Positions 10,300-23,800 are shown, numbered from the stretch's first letter. The stretch is 64,000 nucleotides of DNA from Cheiracanthium punctorium (GCA_038373885.1 JAWZYV010006126.1:1-64000), one strand, 5' to 3'. Notes: generated by a model not told the origin, from the letters alone. Numbers and translations: made by a program.

Positions 10300-10440
10300 T
10301 CATATATATATATATATATATAAGAGACATATCATATATATATACAGAGACGTATATATCTCTATATATAGAGACGTCTCATATATATATATATATATAT
10401 ATATAAGAGAATATATATATATATATATATATATGTATAT
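10300..10440. repeat. AT-dinucleotide tract with short palindromes
   Basis: Alternating TA runs are broken by GAGACGT/ACGTCTC-type palindromic interruptions. The tract abuts the Helitron end at 10443. Confidence 0.85.
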
Positions 10441-10442
10441 CA

Positions 10443-10591
10443 CTAGCTGCGTGCCCGTTCTTCGCACGGTAGGAAACGAAAAATTTCCTCACATGTGTCT
10501 CTCTTGGCTTAAAATTCACTCTTGGCTTAACTCTTGGCTTAAAATTTGCGTCATATATGTAATAACCTGAGATCATTGCAATATAATGACA

Positions 10592-10626
<35 letters not shown>

Positions 10627-11581
10627 AAACTATGTCAGCGTCATTCGGTATCAAAAAAGTGAAAATGGACCGTTTGCAGTGAACTTCTCACTTTCAAAAT
10701 GTCTTATTTCCTCAGACATGCTGTCTTTTAGGTTCACGTTTTAGCGTTAAATACCTCAGACACTACATGAAATGGACATTTTTTTTTTAAATTTAAAAAT
10801 ACGTCACCCGCTCTTGCAACCCTTTACAAAAAGAAAAGAGATAAGAGATAAGACTGGATATTTATAAAGGCTTTAAAATTGTTTTTCTAGATTATGCAGT
10901 TTAATTTTTCTTCTCACAAATAAATCCAGTATTTATAAAAGGAAATCGAGCCAAGCAAAGAAATCGTCTGCTCGCGGGACCCGTTTTTATTTATTTTTTT
11001 CAACTGGCAATTTTAATCATTGTTACTGTATCCATGACAACCGAAATTTATAAACAGGTGCTCCTGAAATGAAAATCCTTCTTTACTTAAAAATTCGTAA
11101 AAATTCTCCTAATTTATATTTTTCCTCCGTTCTTCTTTTAAAAGTGGGCGAATTGTCTGCTCCGTCTTTTGCCGTAATATTACTAAAGTCAGCGTCAAAT
11201 TTAATTTTATTTGAAAAATTCCCAAAAATCTGCAAATTATGTTACACAGTCCGAACGAACAGTTTTTAAAAGAAAATATTCTCCTCTATACGATGATGTA
11301 ACTATCGTTTTCTTGCGAGTGCAATTACCGGCGTTATTATGTATTACACAAGAAAAATCGCTAAAAATCGGACAAAACATAAAATAAAACATTTTCTAAT
11401 TCGAATTTCGAAAATTGCTTTCGAAAAGCGAGAAAAATCGCTTCGAGGTGTGTCGAGACCCGTCTTGGAGAATTTCCGTACAAAATTTGGTAGGTCTACG
11501 ATCACCCGTTTCGGAGCTACGCGAGACACAGACACACAGACAAACTAACGGACAGTTTACACATTGTTTTATTTATATAGA
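10443..11581 (-). mobile_element. Non-autonomous Helitron, 1.14 kb
   Basis: Read on the minus strand it starts TCTATATAAATAAAACAATG after a target A and ends with a hairpin (CGTGCGAAGAACGGGCACG) followed by CTAG and a target T. These are the classic Helitron 5'-TC, 3' hairpin and CTRR-T features. Its 5' portion matches the Helitron at 35450-37858 in several blocks. A CA/poly-A tract lies at 10592-10629. No Rep/helicase frame is present. Confidence 0.85.
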
Positions 11582-12024
11582 TTACACTATATATATCGCT
11601 TATAAATATTACGTTAACACAAACTACATTCTTCTAAATTTACTAACATTTCTTAAAATACAACTTTTGGGCAAAATAATAACAGACATGGCATACATAA
11701 TATTTAGGAGTTTATTGGAGTTTAATGGCCTAACGGGCAGTGTAACTGGCATTTAACAAAGAATAATATCACTTCGCTTCGAAACTATTGCCTATAATCA
11801 TTACGAAATAGTATTCTAAGACAATGGTGTAATTAAAGCACATCTGAAGCTAGTAATTACTGTATACCACGTTCTTAAGTTTATGTATTTAATTTTTTGA
11901 AGTTCTGCTAATTCAACGATCTCCATTTACTTCGATTCGATGGAAATATAAACAACCTGAGATGCGCAGAAGCAGAAGATGCGCAGTTACACAGTGTGCG
12001 TAGCGCCATCTGACAACGCCATAT
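11582..12024. other. Inner flank of the right iteron array
   Basis: Nothing coding was recognised. The last ~90 bases pass into a partial first unit (ACAAACGGGGTACAAACG near 12025). Confidence 0.4.
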
Positions 12025-14226
12025 ACAAACGGGGTACAAACGATTGGCACCGTTCATATTTGAAAATTCGTTGGTGGGGGGGCTGGCGAAATGCTTGCCC
12101 CCCCACACACACACAAAGATGCGCCTGTAGTTAAACTACTAGTGAGGTACAAACGAAAATTTTGCTGGTACAAACGGGTACAAACGAGGTACAAACGATT
12201 GGCACCGTTCATTTTTGAAAATTCGTTGGTGGAGGGGCTGGCGAAATGCTTGCCCCCCCCACACACACAAAGATGCGCCTGTAGTTAAACTACTAGTGAG
12301 GTACAAACGAAAATTTTGCTGGTACAAACGGGTACAAACGAGGTACAAACGATTGGCACCGTTCATTTTTGAAAATTCGTTGGTGGGGGGGCTGGCGAAA
12401 TGCTTGCCCCCCCCACACACACAAAGATGCGCCTGTAGTTAAACTACTAGTGAGGTACAAACGAAAATTTTGCTGGTACAAACGGGTACAAACGAGGTAC
12501 AAACGATTGGCACCGTTCATTTTTGAAAATTCGTTGGTGGGGGGGCTGGCGAAATGCTTGGCCCCCCCACACACACATAAGATGCGCCTGTAGTTAAACT
12601 ACTAGTGAGGTACAAACGAAAATTTTGCTGGTACAAACGGGTACAAACGAGGTACAAACGATTGGCACCGTTCATTTTTGAAAATTCGTTGGTGGGGGGG
12701 CTGGCGAAATGCTTGCCCCCCCACACACACAAAGATGCGCCTGTAGTTAAACTACTAGTGAGGTACAAACGAAAATTTTGCTGGTACAAACGAGGTACAA
12801 ACGATTGGCACCGTTCATTTTTGAAAATTCGTTGGTGGGGGGGCTGGCGAAATGCTTGCCCCCCCCCCACACACACAAAGATGCGCCTGTAGTTAAACTA
12901 CTAGTGAGGTACAAACGAAAATTTTGCTGGTACAAACGGGTACAAACGAGGTACAAACGATTGGCACCGTTCATTTTTGAAAATTCGTTGGTGGGGGGGC
13001 TGGCGAAATGCTTGCCCCCCCCCCCCCACACACACACAAAGATGCTTCTGTAGTTAAACTACTAGTGAGGTACAAACGAAAATTTTGCTGGTACAAACGG
13101 GTACAAACGAGGTACAAACGATTGGCACCGTTCATTTTTGAAAATTCGTTGGTGGGGGGGGCTGGCGAAATGCTTGCCCCCCCCCCCACCCACACAAAGA
13201 TGCGCCTGTAGTTAAACTACTAGTGAGGTACAAACGCAAATTTTGCTGGTACAAACGGGTACAAACGAGGTACAAACGATTGGCACCGTTCATTTTTGAA
13301 AATTCGTTGGTGGGGGGGCTGGCGAAATGCTTGCCCCCCCCCACACACAAAGATACGCCTGTAGTTAAACTACTAGTGAGGTACAAACGAAAATTTTGCT
13401 GGTACAAACGGGTACAAACGAGGTACAAACGATTGGCACCGTTCATTTTTGAAAATTCGTTGGTGGGGGGGCTACCGTTTCTCCAGCCCCCCCACAAGGA
13501 TACGTTTATAGTTAAACTACCAGTGAGGTACAAACGAAAATTTTGTTGGTACAAACGGGTACAAACGAGGTACAAACGATTGGCACCGTTCATTTTTGAA
13601 AATTCGTTGGTGGGGGGGCTACCGTTTCTCCAGCCCCCCCACAAGGATACGCTTATAGTTAAACTACCAGTGAGGTACAAACGAAAATTTTGTTGGTACA
13701 AACGGGTACAAACGAGGTACAAACGATTGGCACCGTTCATTTTTGAAAATTCGTTGGTGGGGGGGCTACCGTTTCTCCAGCCCCCCCACAAGGATACGCT
13801 TATAGTTAAACTACCAGTGAGGTACAAACGAAAATTTTGTTGGTACAAACGGGTACAAACGAGGTACAAACGATTGGCACCGTTCATTTTTGAAAATTCG
13901 TTGGTGGGGGGGCTACCGTTTCTCCAGCCCCCCCACAAGGATACGCTTATAGTTAAACTACCAGTGAGGTACAAACGAAAATTTTGTTGGTACAAACGGG
14001 TACAAACGAGGTACAAACGATTGGCATCGTTCATTTTTGAAAATTCGTTGGTGGGGGGGCTAGGCATTTCGCCATCCCCTTCCAGAAGGAAACGCTTATT
14101 GTGAAGATACCAATGAGGTACAAACGAAAAGTTTGCTGGTACAAACGGGTACAAACGAGGTACAAACGATCTGAACCATTTTCATCGAAATCGGTTTTTG
14201 TGGGGGGGGGGGCTGGCGAAATGCAC
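12025..14226. repeat. Right iteron array: ~15 tandem units in two blocks
   Basis: Units are defined by GTTCATTTTTGAAAATTCG, which recurs about every 154 bp from 12053 to about 13440 (type A, with ACACACACAAAGATGCGCC) and every 146-148 bp from 13440 to 14030 (type B, with CTACCGTTTCTCCAGCCC). A variant and then a terminal unit end at GGCTGGCGAAATGCACCT. Each unit carries four GGTACAAACG decamers and a G7/C7 hairpin. The long frames on both strands exist only because the unit lacks stops; they are not genes. Confidence 0.92.
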
Positions 14227-15410
14227 CTGAAGTAAATGAGGGTTCTAATCCTCTACAGTGATAGTTCCATTTGGGACACCTTATACTTAATGATTACTAT
14301 ATTTTTTTTACAGATTTCACAACACAGTGCTATAAAGTAAGCCTCTTTCTTTCAAATGCCAAAAATCGTTTGACAAAATATGAGTAAATACGCCAACGCG
14401 AACTGTGTGCTGACGATGTTTGCGGTGGCGGGAAACTTTCGTTACAACCTAATAGTTTTGTATAGCTGGTTTGATTTTGACAAACGAGTAGACTACTATA
14501 TGCCAGTCGAACGCGAAAATCCATCATTAGGCTTTCTTACGGTTTAAAGCTTGATGCGAATGCTAAACATAAAGCAATTTATTAAATGAAAATTTATATA
14601 CGTTAAAAATGGAATTGTGTATGCGTGAATAAATTTAAATTGAATAAGTAAAAAAAATGTGGAGCTTTAAGAATTCAACTTCCACTAATTAATCAAATTA
14701 AAGCAAACAGTCAGAAATTTTTGAATTTAGGTAGCATTATTTTCACGAATTTAATCAGCGTGACTAAAATTGAAATCCAACTAGTCTTCGAAAAATCTTA
14801 TCAAACCAAGAACTCGGAAATTTTTGAACATCAGAAATGTATTCAGCAAAAGGATTCGGAAATTTTTTAATTTCGGATTTACAACTCATACAGAGGAAAA
14901 ATAAAAAAACGTGCAACAGAAAAAAAACCCACGCTAATCGAGACTTTATTTATTTATGGGAAGGGGGGCGGGGGGGAGTACACATCATCCTTTGAAAAAT
15001 GTATCAATCTTTATTTAACCTCGCGCTGATAAAGTAATTTTTATTTCTAAATTGTGAGGACAGGATGTATTAAAACACAACTAGGGTTTCAGTGGTGAAT
15101 TCAAATGGAGGACTATGAGGCGATTACCATTTCAGCCTTTACCTGAGCACACTTGAATCAAAAACTTTGCTGAATCTTTAGGGAATTAATCCACCACTAA
15201 ACCTATGTTTACCATGCTCGCTCTCTTTTTTTTAAAGGACGGAGCGGAAAGGACTCACTTTTTGTGACCAGAGTTCCCACCTGCACGTGTGTCTTTGATT
15301 GCTCCTTGCCCCTTGCGAGATAAACAGGTTAAAAAGAAAAACGACTGGATTATTTGTAATAAAATGCTTGGATACATTTATCGCTCTTCCCCTCTTGAAA
15401 CTTTTCACTG
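14227..15410. other. No recognised feature
   Basis: AT-rich sequence without a recognisable frame, repeat or RNA gene. A G-run occurs near 14960. Confidence 0.5.
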
Positions 15411-15418
15411 GATTCGAC

Positions 15419-17839
15419 CAAAGACATTAAAATATACTCATAGACTAGACACCCCTATGCTTTCGCTGTTACCAAAATGATCGGGAGCTGGTAGGAGTGG
15501 CGATGAGTCGCACGTGGTCCCGAATAAGGCGATTGGCGAATTCACCCCTCTTCCTTCTGGGGGGTCAAACTGCCGCCGTTCCCCTTTCTCCTGGTCCTAA
15601 GCGAAGATCTCTCGGAATCTTTTGCTCATGAATACAATGTCATGTTGCAATAGTAATAAAGACTCATTATGTCAAATACTATAAATAAAAATAAGGAATT
15701 TAAATGAACCCCAAGGTTTTTTTTCTTTTTTCGTTCTTTTTTTATATTTCAGTTATGTTGTTCATTTCATACTCTTGAATAAATATATATGCTAACTTGG
15801 GAAGAAATTTTATTTTTCTGTCCAGTTTGCTGCAGTTACGAGATTTAAAAAGAAATTTTGGTTTTAAATAGAACACGATTTTGTTGCAGAGCTTGAAAAA
15901 TCGAATATACTATATATCGCAATATTAGGTAATTTCACAAAATAGTATCAGGAAAGTGTACTTTAACAATGCTGGTGTAGATTTTGATCATTTGTTCATT
16001 ATTTTTTTTTCTTTTCCGAGAAGTACTTTAAAATTTCCAATGTATCAGATTACTTCATCCAGAAAATTATTTTCCATTTTTTGTATTTCCTTATTGGGGG
16101 TGGGGGAGGGTGTCACGAAAAATCCACAAAAATGACTGTTTAAGCTTTTCATCTTTTATATTATTTTTCTTTTACTATGCTTAGCTAATGGCTTTTTTTT
16201 TTTTTTACTTATTTATTAATTTATCTTTTTTAATGCAGTGTTTGATCGGAACTTGACAAAATCGAGTATTAATGGTTTTTGAAACCATGATCATTACTAA
16301 TCAGCACTAATGTGGTAGATAATTGTCTTACCATTACAAGTTGCTTTTAGTTTCAGTTTAGGTATATGCGAAACAGTTGAACATGTGCCGAAACATAACA
16401 TGTGCATTCTGTAACTAATAGAGTGGGGAGATACAAGCATTTTTTTTTCTTCAACTCATACTAACGCGGAAAAGTTCTGAATTTAGGTGACGAAAAATAT
16501 GTGAAAAAAGAAACGAAATTGGTTTATATCTTCTGATCGCACATCTGCTCTAAAATTTGCTGAAATTTTAAAAATTTCACGTTTTTACGTTTATTTTTAA
16601 CATTTCTAAATTATCATGCTGCATCTAAATGTAATAGCTGAAATTCATATGTGTTCAAACCGCACACAAAAAAGTCTTACTGATTAGCATTATTTAAATT
16701 TATCATAATCTTCCGGTCGTGCATTACCCCCAAAGTTAATGAGATTAATTTTTTTTTTTTTTTTTTAATGTACAATGGTACAATGACTACTTTTAACTAA
16801 TGTATGTGATTATTCGTTGGGTCTGTTTCAAGCATTTGTTCTTTAATTTCTTTACACAGTTTTCTAATATTTACTATACCCATAAGTCTAATTAGTAATT
16901 AAATCGCATGTAAAAACCTAGATGCATTGTAAAGCTGCTGAGATATTTCATTTCTGAATCGGATAATTTATATATATATATATATATACACTGCTGGCCG
17001 AAAGTATTGCAAGTTTCAGAAATCTAACCCTTTTCAAGATTAAGCCCCGTCTCCCCCGTAAAAAATAAAAATAAATATAATTGATATTTTTTAATTTCAA
17101 CATGTTAAATTAGTTACTTCAAAGACAACATAGCATTAAGTCAAAGAATGGCTTTGTAAGTACTAAAATGGTCTACTTGATAAAGAAAGATAAACATAAA
17201 AATTATTTTTGATTGTGGGAAAACAAAGTAAATGACATAACATATTTTATTTTAGTAAAACGAGATTAATTAAAGAAAAGCAAAAGGTTGATTTTCCTCG
17301 AAAAACTCGAGAAAATACATATTTTTGAGATTTTATGAAAGTAACTTATGTACACATAGATGAAATAGTCTTTATTAAAAAAAAAAAAAAAAATGTTGGA
17401 CACGAATGTTAAAAAAAACATAGTTGTTGAAAAACCCCCATTTATATTTTTTTCTTATGTTGTTTCTTTTTTTTTTTAAGTCTATTTCCTGCCAGCATGA
17501 ATAATTATAAATTTTAGGAAATTTATTTCGCAAACGTGTGAATAGTTCGTAATCTATAATCTATATAATTTACGTTGCATTTGATGATGAATGCGTGAAT
17601 TTATTTTAACGCACGCTGTCTTACAAGTTCACGAACAGAAGGTCTGAACTCTGAACTCTTCGCTTCTACGGGGAACGGGAGGCAGTGTGAGCACCCCCGG
17701 AATGAAGAGGGGTGAATTCGCCAATCGCCTTATTCGGGACCACGTGCGACTCATCGCCACTCCTACCAGCTCCCGATCATTTTGGTAACAGCGAAAAGCA
17801 TAGGGGTGTCTAGTCTATGAGTATATTTTAATGTCTTTG
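15419..17839. mobile_element. Non-autonomous hAT element with long inverted repeats, 2421 bp
   Basis: Ends CAAAGACATTAAAATATACTC and complement extend as inverted repeats of about 140 bp at high identity, then weakly to about 200 bp. Exact 8-bp duplications GATTCGAC lie at 15411-15418 and 17840-17847. The interior is AT-rich, has no transposase, and includes a (TA)n run near 16970-16988. Confidence 0.88.
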
Positions 17840-17847
17840 GATTCGAC

Positions 17848-18877
17848 AGGGGGGGGGGGCTGTTCCTTCAAATGATTAAAATAGACTTTAAGATGTAGAC
17901 GTAGAGTAATTACCGTCAAAACTACTTTGGCTTATATTTGGGGGTGGGGAGGACGAAACATATCATAACAAAGTAAAAAATACTGAAACAATGATTACAA
18001 AAGCCTTTCCAATACAATATTTCTGGTGCACACACTGTGTAACGCAATGGGGGTGGGGGATATCGGAATATACATTCCCAAATTTTTAAATTACTTAGCA
18101 TAAGCGTTATATCGTACAAAATTCCATCTATTTATACACGAATACACTTCATTTCTCCTTGGGACATTTTTTCTGGCTACGCGCCTGATGCAATGAATAT
18201 TAACCTGCATCCTTCCATCGTTGTAAAGAATTCGACAGCAGTGAATCCACTCCCATGCATATCGTTGCTTACCGGCCTAGGTCTTTGATTACTCCTATTA
18301 TTGCATATGACTAGTCTACAAGACGTATTCCAGGAAGCAATGATGGTCACAGAAAAGGAATCGCGGCCGCATCTATGCAAGGATGAAGCTAACAGGTTAT
18401 AGCAAATAAGACGCTAAATCTTTTGTTTAATTAACTACTGTAGCGCTTAGTCTATGTCAAATATTTTGTTTGCCTCTGCAAACAATATTTTCGACGGAAA
18501 GCATTTTGTTAGAAATTTTAGTTATTATACTAACTGCTTTTAACTGAGACACGAATTTTTTGTTCTTGTTAAAAAGGCTTGACTGTAAAGGGGGGGGGGT
18601 GTTCTTAAAAATACTAGGCTTACAAACTGTTTTGTTAAGGAATTATACAAGAATATGGTACTGTATCTTGAAAATAATAAAGATATTGTTTAATTATTTT
18701 CGTTATTATAAATTTAATACATTAATCCTTTAATACAAGTGTTTACTAGAACGCGACCGAGAAACTCGCATTTTCTTTTCTTTTCCTCGCATTAGAAAAT
18801 TATTACTGCGAGAAATTCTCGCCTTTACAAATTAGTTTCATTCTGCACAAAATTATCGCCTCTCGAAAGATTTGGCC

Positions 18878-18910
<33 letters not shown>

Positions 18911-19812
18911 AGAAGAAAGAAAAAAGAAAAAGAAAAAAAGTCGCGCATGCTTCCATTTTTCATAAAGTGGCGTAAAATCCTCGCAGTTTCATTTTTATTG
19001 CATGTAACTAGGGCTGGCCTGCAGACTTGTAGGCCCAGTTACATGCTATAAAAATAACTAAAATTAATAAATACTCTGATTTGGGGTGTTTACCGGAGGC
19101 AAGTGAAAGTACCCATTTATAAATACCTTACCCACTGGGTATTTACCCAACTCGCATCTATAGTGAAAAATTCTCACCCATTTTTTTCCCATAATAAAAA
19201 CCCTGTAATATGTCATTGCCTTTTTTTTATTTTATTTTTTATTTTTTGAATGTGTACTAAAATTGCAAAAATCAGCAAAGAACATCGGTATCTTCATTAA
19301 TACTACTTCTCACTCACCAGACAACAGAGAAAAAGAATGTAAAGCCTCACAGATTTAACGAGCACGTTCACCGTGATAAGTTTCATCGTAAGTCCGATAC
19401 CTTAGTAACTATCTGTTACTACACCAATGAAAGGACTTCCAAATAATACAAAAAACGTTGCAAGTTCAAGAGCATAATATATAGCAGATTTTGACTCAAA
19501 AAAACTATTGAAGAATTTTTCTTCTCAAGTTTATAAATTATCATCGTTAGCCCTCTGAACCTTAGAAGGTAACAGAATAAACTCATAAAGAAAAGAGAGG
19601 ATTAAACTTATTATTTTAATATCTAGAATTTTTTTCTTAAGCATTCTTGAAAGACTCCAAGAAAAATATATTGATAGAAAAGGAATGTTTTTTTCCTTAG
19701 ACTTGGATTAATGAATTCGGTTATTTCTCATCACCTAAATTCAGTTTAACAAACACATACCAAGGGTCGATTCAGAATTTTTTTTCCAGGGTTCCCATTT
19801 TTGTGAAAAACT

Positions 19813-19844
<32 letters not shown>

Positions 19845-20545
19845 TGTGAATTTCAATACTTAATTTTGCGAATTTGAAGTCCAGAATGTTAATGTCCAAA
19901 ATAATGTAAAGATTTGATTAATGATCAACTGTATTACCCATTCAATGAATATCTTACATTTGTTTACTAGTTGTTACAATTGAAATCATCAGCTTTCTAA
20001 TAATGTTATTATTAAACGAATAGTATCCCGCAGTGCCTTGGTCGCTTTCCTCCGTTCCCATGGAAAATGACACCATCAGATGTACAGGTTTACAGGTGTA
20101 TGTTTGTATTGTAATAGGTGAATTTTTGGAAGAAAATATTATAAAGCAACGAAAGAAATATATTTTTTAAAAGATTTTATTTGTTATTTGATTATTATTT
20201 TTGAAAGAAAACTTAAATCAGTTTTATATATAAATAAAGTGTGTAATAGAAACCTAAAAAAAATTTCCGCATACCCATCTTTGTATAAAAACTAAAACTG
20301 TACAGCTAATTTACTACACAAAAACGGACAATTCGGATATGCCAAGAAAGTAAAAATTTGTGTCGGTCTACAACATGTAATCCCAAATTGCGTAACCCAT
20401 TCAAATTTTGAATAATATTTGAATTCACGCACCTCAAAATTCTTGTTATATCTTCGCAATGTAAGAGAGTGAACATGTTAAACCTGGTATTAAGAAGGAG
20501 TTTCATCGTGTAGTCGCAACTTGCGTAATCGATTCAAATTTATAA
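17848..20545. other. Intergenic; small palindrome and homopolymers only
   Basis: No gene was recognised. It contains an 18990-19054 palindrome (arms around GCATGTAACT/AGTTACATGC), poly-A near 18881-18925, poly-T near 19811-19842, and a hAT-like end CAAGGGTCGATTCAG near 19764 without a partner. Confidence 0.5.
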
Positions 20546-20547
20546 TA

Positions 20548-20629
20548 CAGTAAAACCTCGCTATAACGATATTGGATAAATTTTATTTGGTCTTGGTCCC
20601 TTAAGTATTGCTGTTGTCAGGTTTTACTG
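20548..20629. mobile_element. pogo/Tigger-type MITE, 82 bp
   Basis: Inverted ends CAGTAAAACCTCGC and CAGGTTTTACTG are flanked by TA on both sides (20546-20547, 20630-20631), the pogo-type signature of the Tc1/mariner superfamily. Confidence 0.75.
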
Positions 20630-21890
20630 TAATTAATATAGTCGCCCCTAGTTATTTGTATACTGAACACTATCTCTTTTCATTTACAATAAATAATATA
20701 CATACTTAAACTTAGGATTTTAGATTAGCTACAGAAACAGTTCCTCTCTTTTCTTTCTCTCTCTCTCTCTTTTTTTATAATCAAAAACCTAACAAAACGT
20801 GAATTTTTGCCCTACTATTATTTATGAAAGTTTTTTATTCTACGGATATGTTTGTATAAAAACCAACTATAGAGTTTCTCTGCCAAAAAGAGAAAAGACT
20901 AGCAAACGAAACAAAAACGGAACCACTTTCAAATAAACTGATGCAGTTCTTTTAAAACAGCCACTGCATCCTATCCAGGGCCCGATTAAGGTACTTCGGG
21001 GCCCTAGGCACAGCATTATTTTGCCCCCCCCCCTTTATGAAATTTTTAGTATGTACAAAATTTATGCAAATTGAAGAATTATTATGAATTCAAATCCAAA
21101 TTCTTAAGGGACTGTAGTAGGGTAATAATGACAGTACCACGCCACCTCAATCCCGGCGGAGCACCGGAGCAGGGGAGCAGGGGTTACATAATCCACGATG
21201 TGCTAAGAGGGGGGTGGAGTTGAGTGACAGCTGATGGAGGAGAATTCGACCGGAGCAGGGGAGACGGAGTTGAGCGACAGCTGATGAATAAAAATTCGGT
21301 CGGGTACAATCTTGAAAAATTTGTGTTATTTAAACTGCTTGGCGATTTCCTACTACTAGCGCCGCGGCAGGGGTGAGTTCTCCCATTACTTGGCAAGCCT
21401 CTCCGTTCGGTAGGAATGGAAAACCGGTCTGCGATTGTGATCCCGGACGATCGTAACGAGAGCTGTCCACTTAAAACGAATCGGACACTGATGCAGCTCA
21501 TTTTAAAATGATTCGGTCGCGGATAGGATCAGGGCCTGATTATGGCCTAGGCACAATAGGCCCGTGCCTAGGACCCCAGATTTTTTATGGGGCCCCCAAA
21601 ACCAAACAGCAAGATAGTTTTTACAAATTTAGAAAAAAAAATTGCTAACAAAATAAGTTTAGGGTCTACGGCAACTATGGTGTCTTAAGGCGCGATAAAA
21701 ATGATCTCACAATTCTTACTTTTGATTATGCGTACGTTTGTTATGTTATTTAACAATGAAAATGCTGCCAAATCAGGATGTATAACTTGAAATATTCCAT
21801 CATATTGTTGGAAATAAGGCACTTTATTGCTTACATGTAATTACAAAAAGTATTTTAATTACAGAAAAAAATTTAAAGTATATACAGTCA

Positions 21891-22089
21891 GTAGGGTAAT
21901 AATGACAGTACCACGCCACCTCAATCCCGGCGGAGCACCGGAGCAGGGGAGCAGGGGTTACATAATCCACGATGTGCTAAGAGGGGGGTGGAGTTGAGTG
22001 ACAGCTGATGGAGGAGAATTCGACCGGAGCAGGGGAGACGGAGTTGAGCGACAGCTGATGAATAAAAATTCGGTCGGGTACAATCTTGA
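21891..22089. repeat. Element terminal repeat, left-arm copy
   Basis: Nearly identical to 21116-21314 in the same orientation and to 33111-33309 inverted. It holds several CAGCTG(A) boxes, GAGCAGGGGAG repeats and GTTACATAATCCACGATG. A shortened version of this block recurs internally at 22795-22945 and 32262-32410. Confidence 0.85.
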
Positions 22090-22794
22090 AAATCTGAAAA
22101 AAACTTTAAAAGAATGTGGCACGTTTCCACATCACGTTAGCCTCCTTGTAAAGGAGACAGGACGTAGTGTCACTCGATGCATTTCCTTGTTTTTTTTTCA
22201 CGAGTACAAGGATCCCCTTTAGGTCTACTATAAACTCGTTTACATAAAACAGAAAAACATTTTTTTACTATTTTTTAACATATTTTTTATCAATCAATTT
22301 TATACATTTTTTTTCACATTTTTTTGACATTTTTTGATTTTTTTTAAATTAAAGTACACATATACAATTATGTATGAACTGACCCGCTACCATTGATTAT
22401 TTTTATGTACACAATATTAGAACATTTTCTAGACTATGAAAAGTTATTCTTACTTTTTGCTTAAAATCATTTACATTACTATTAAGTTAACAATTAAAAA
22501 AAATACAGACAATATTATGAACCTTTTACATTTCTGTTAAATTTGCAGTTAAAAAATTACAGATAATATTATGAGTTATTAATTTAATAAAGGTAGAAGC
22601 TTTGATCTTGAATATACATTTACAATAAAGATTATTCGATTCACTGAAGAAAATATGCTTTAAGAATAATTAAAAGAAAAAAATACTCATTATTACTCGT
22701 TAAAAAAAATGAATTATAAGGGAAAAAAAAAAAAAACAATACACTTTAAGAATGAAAAAAGGATAATCAAAATCTGTATACATAGGGAGGAAGC

Positions 22795-22945
22795 ATACCA
22801 CGCCACCCCAATCCGGGCGGATTGCGGATTGCATTCCAGTGAAGCAGGGGTTACATAATCCACGATGTGCTAAGAGGGGGGTGGAGTTGAGTGACAGCTG
22901 ATGGAGGAGAATTCGACCGGAGCAGGGGAGACGGAGTGACAGTTA
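22795..22945. repeat. Subterminal copy of the terminal repeat (left arm)
   Basis: Shares ACCACGCCACC, GCAGGGGTTACATAATCC, GTGCTAAGAGGGGGGTGGAG and GAATTCGACCGG with the terminus, with the middle replaced by GGGCGGATTGCGGATTGC. It is mirrored at 32262-32410. Confidence 0.8.
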
Positions 22946-23139
22946 ATAGATAATACAGAGGAGTGCATATTTTTTTTTTCTTGCATCATTCCTAATAGAG
23001 GGGTCTCGGAAAAAAGTTTAATTTTTTTTTCTAATAATTACCGACTACAACTATTTATGCAGAGACCGTCTTGCAAAGTATAAAAGAGATGTGATTATGA
23101 AATAGGAAGTAATTGTAAGGATGACTCTTAGAAAAAAAT

Positions 23140-23652
23140 TTTAATTTGTGTTTTTTAGAATTTTGATTGTGAATTTTTCAGACATAGAAAATTATGCTGA
23201 GATACGAACTAAGAATATGTAAAAGAAATTATACAAGCTAATGATTTCATTATTGAAGATAAAAATTAAAGTTAGGTTTTAACTAGTTGAATGGTATATG
23301 TTTTATGCAAACTTTTACAGAATAGTATAATTTGTGGGGTTTTTTAGGCGTAAAATGGTATATGTTAATTTTTCGGGTATAGAAAATATTGGATTTGTGT
23401 TTTTAGACTTTTGATTGCGAATTTTTCAGACATAAAAAAAAAACATAAATCCAAAATTGTCTATGTTAATTTTTAAGACATAGAAAAATTTGCTATAATA
23501 CGAACTATTAATATGTAAAAGAAATTACAAGCTAATGATTTCATTATTGAAGATAAAAATTAAAGTTGGGAGTTGAATAGTATATGTTTTATGCAAACTT
23601 TCACAGAATAGTCGAAAGAATTGTGTTTAATGTTAGGATAACGATACTTTGT

Positions 23653-23688
<36 letters not shown>

Positions 23689-23800
23689 CATAACATGGTA
23701 TATGTTAATTTTTCAGACATAGAAAATATTGGATTTGTGTTTTTGGAACTCTAAATGTGAATTTTTCAGACACAGAAAATTTTGCCCAGTTATGAACTAG
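23140..23800. repeat. ~320-bp tandem repeat, about three degenerate copies
   Basis: Recurring blocks are GTGAATTTTTCAGACATAGAAAA, GCTAATGATTTCATTATTGA and GTATATGTTTTATGCAAACTTT, in the same order. They are mirrored in the right arm at about 31400-32060. Confidence 0.75.

Larger units (their letters stand above)
5603..14226. mobile_element. Candidate large element bounded by mirror-ordered iteron arrays
   Basis: The left array (5603-6010) and the right array (12025-14226) are reverse complements of each other and run through the same series of unit types from the outside in. Both begin with the same terminal block (AGGTGCATTTCGCCAGCC on the left, its complement on the right), then a unit with CTAGGCATTTCGCC, then type B, then type A. 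This is the architecture of long terminal inverted repeats, with the right end expanded by tandem duplication. The inside is filled by later insertions and a Helitron-type endonuclease relic. No target duplication was found at the outer edges, so one edge may be truncated. Confidence 0.5.

Noticed and set aside
10283..10570. Tyr/Ile-repeat frames over TA tracts
   Set aside because: Microsatellite translation.
12054..14154. Long frames (up to 340 codons) on both strands of the iteron array
   Set aside because: They repeat a 50-residue block exactly with the DNA period and occur on both strands; the repeat unit simply lacks stops.
16989..17040. Tc1/mariner-like end (CACTGCTGGCCGAAAGTATTGC) after a TA run
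   Set aside because: Resembles a Tc1-type terminus but no inverted partner was found, so it was not annotated.
18990..19054. Short palindrome as an element
   Set aside because: Self-complementary but without a target duplication or a second copy; left as a note in the intergenic entry.
21998..22222. 74-codon frame conserved in both palindrome arms
   Set aside because: Conservation is due to the palindrome; it crosses the terminal repeat and has no recognisable domain.
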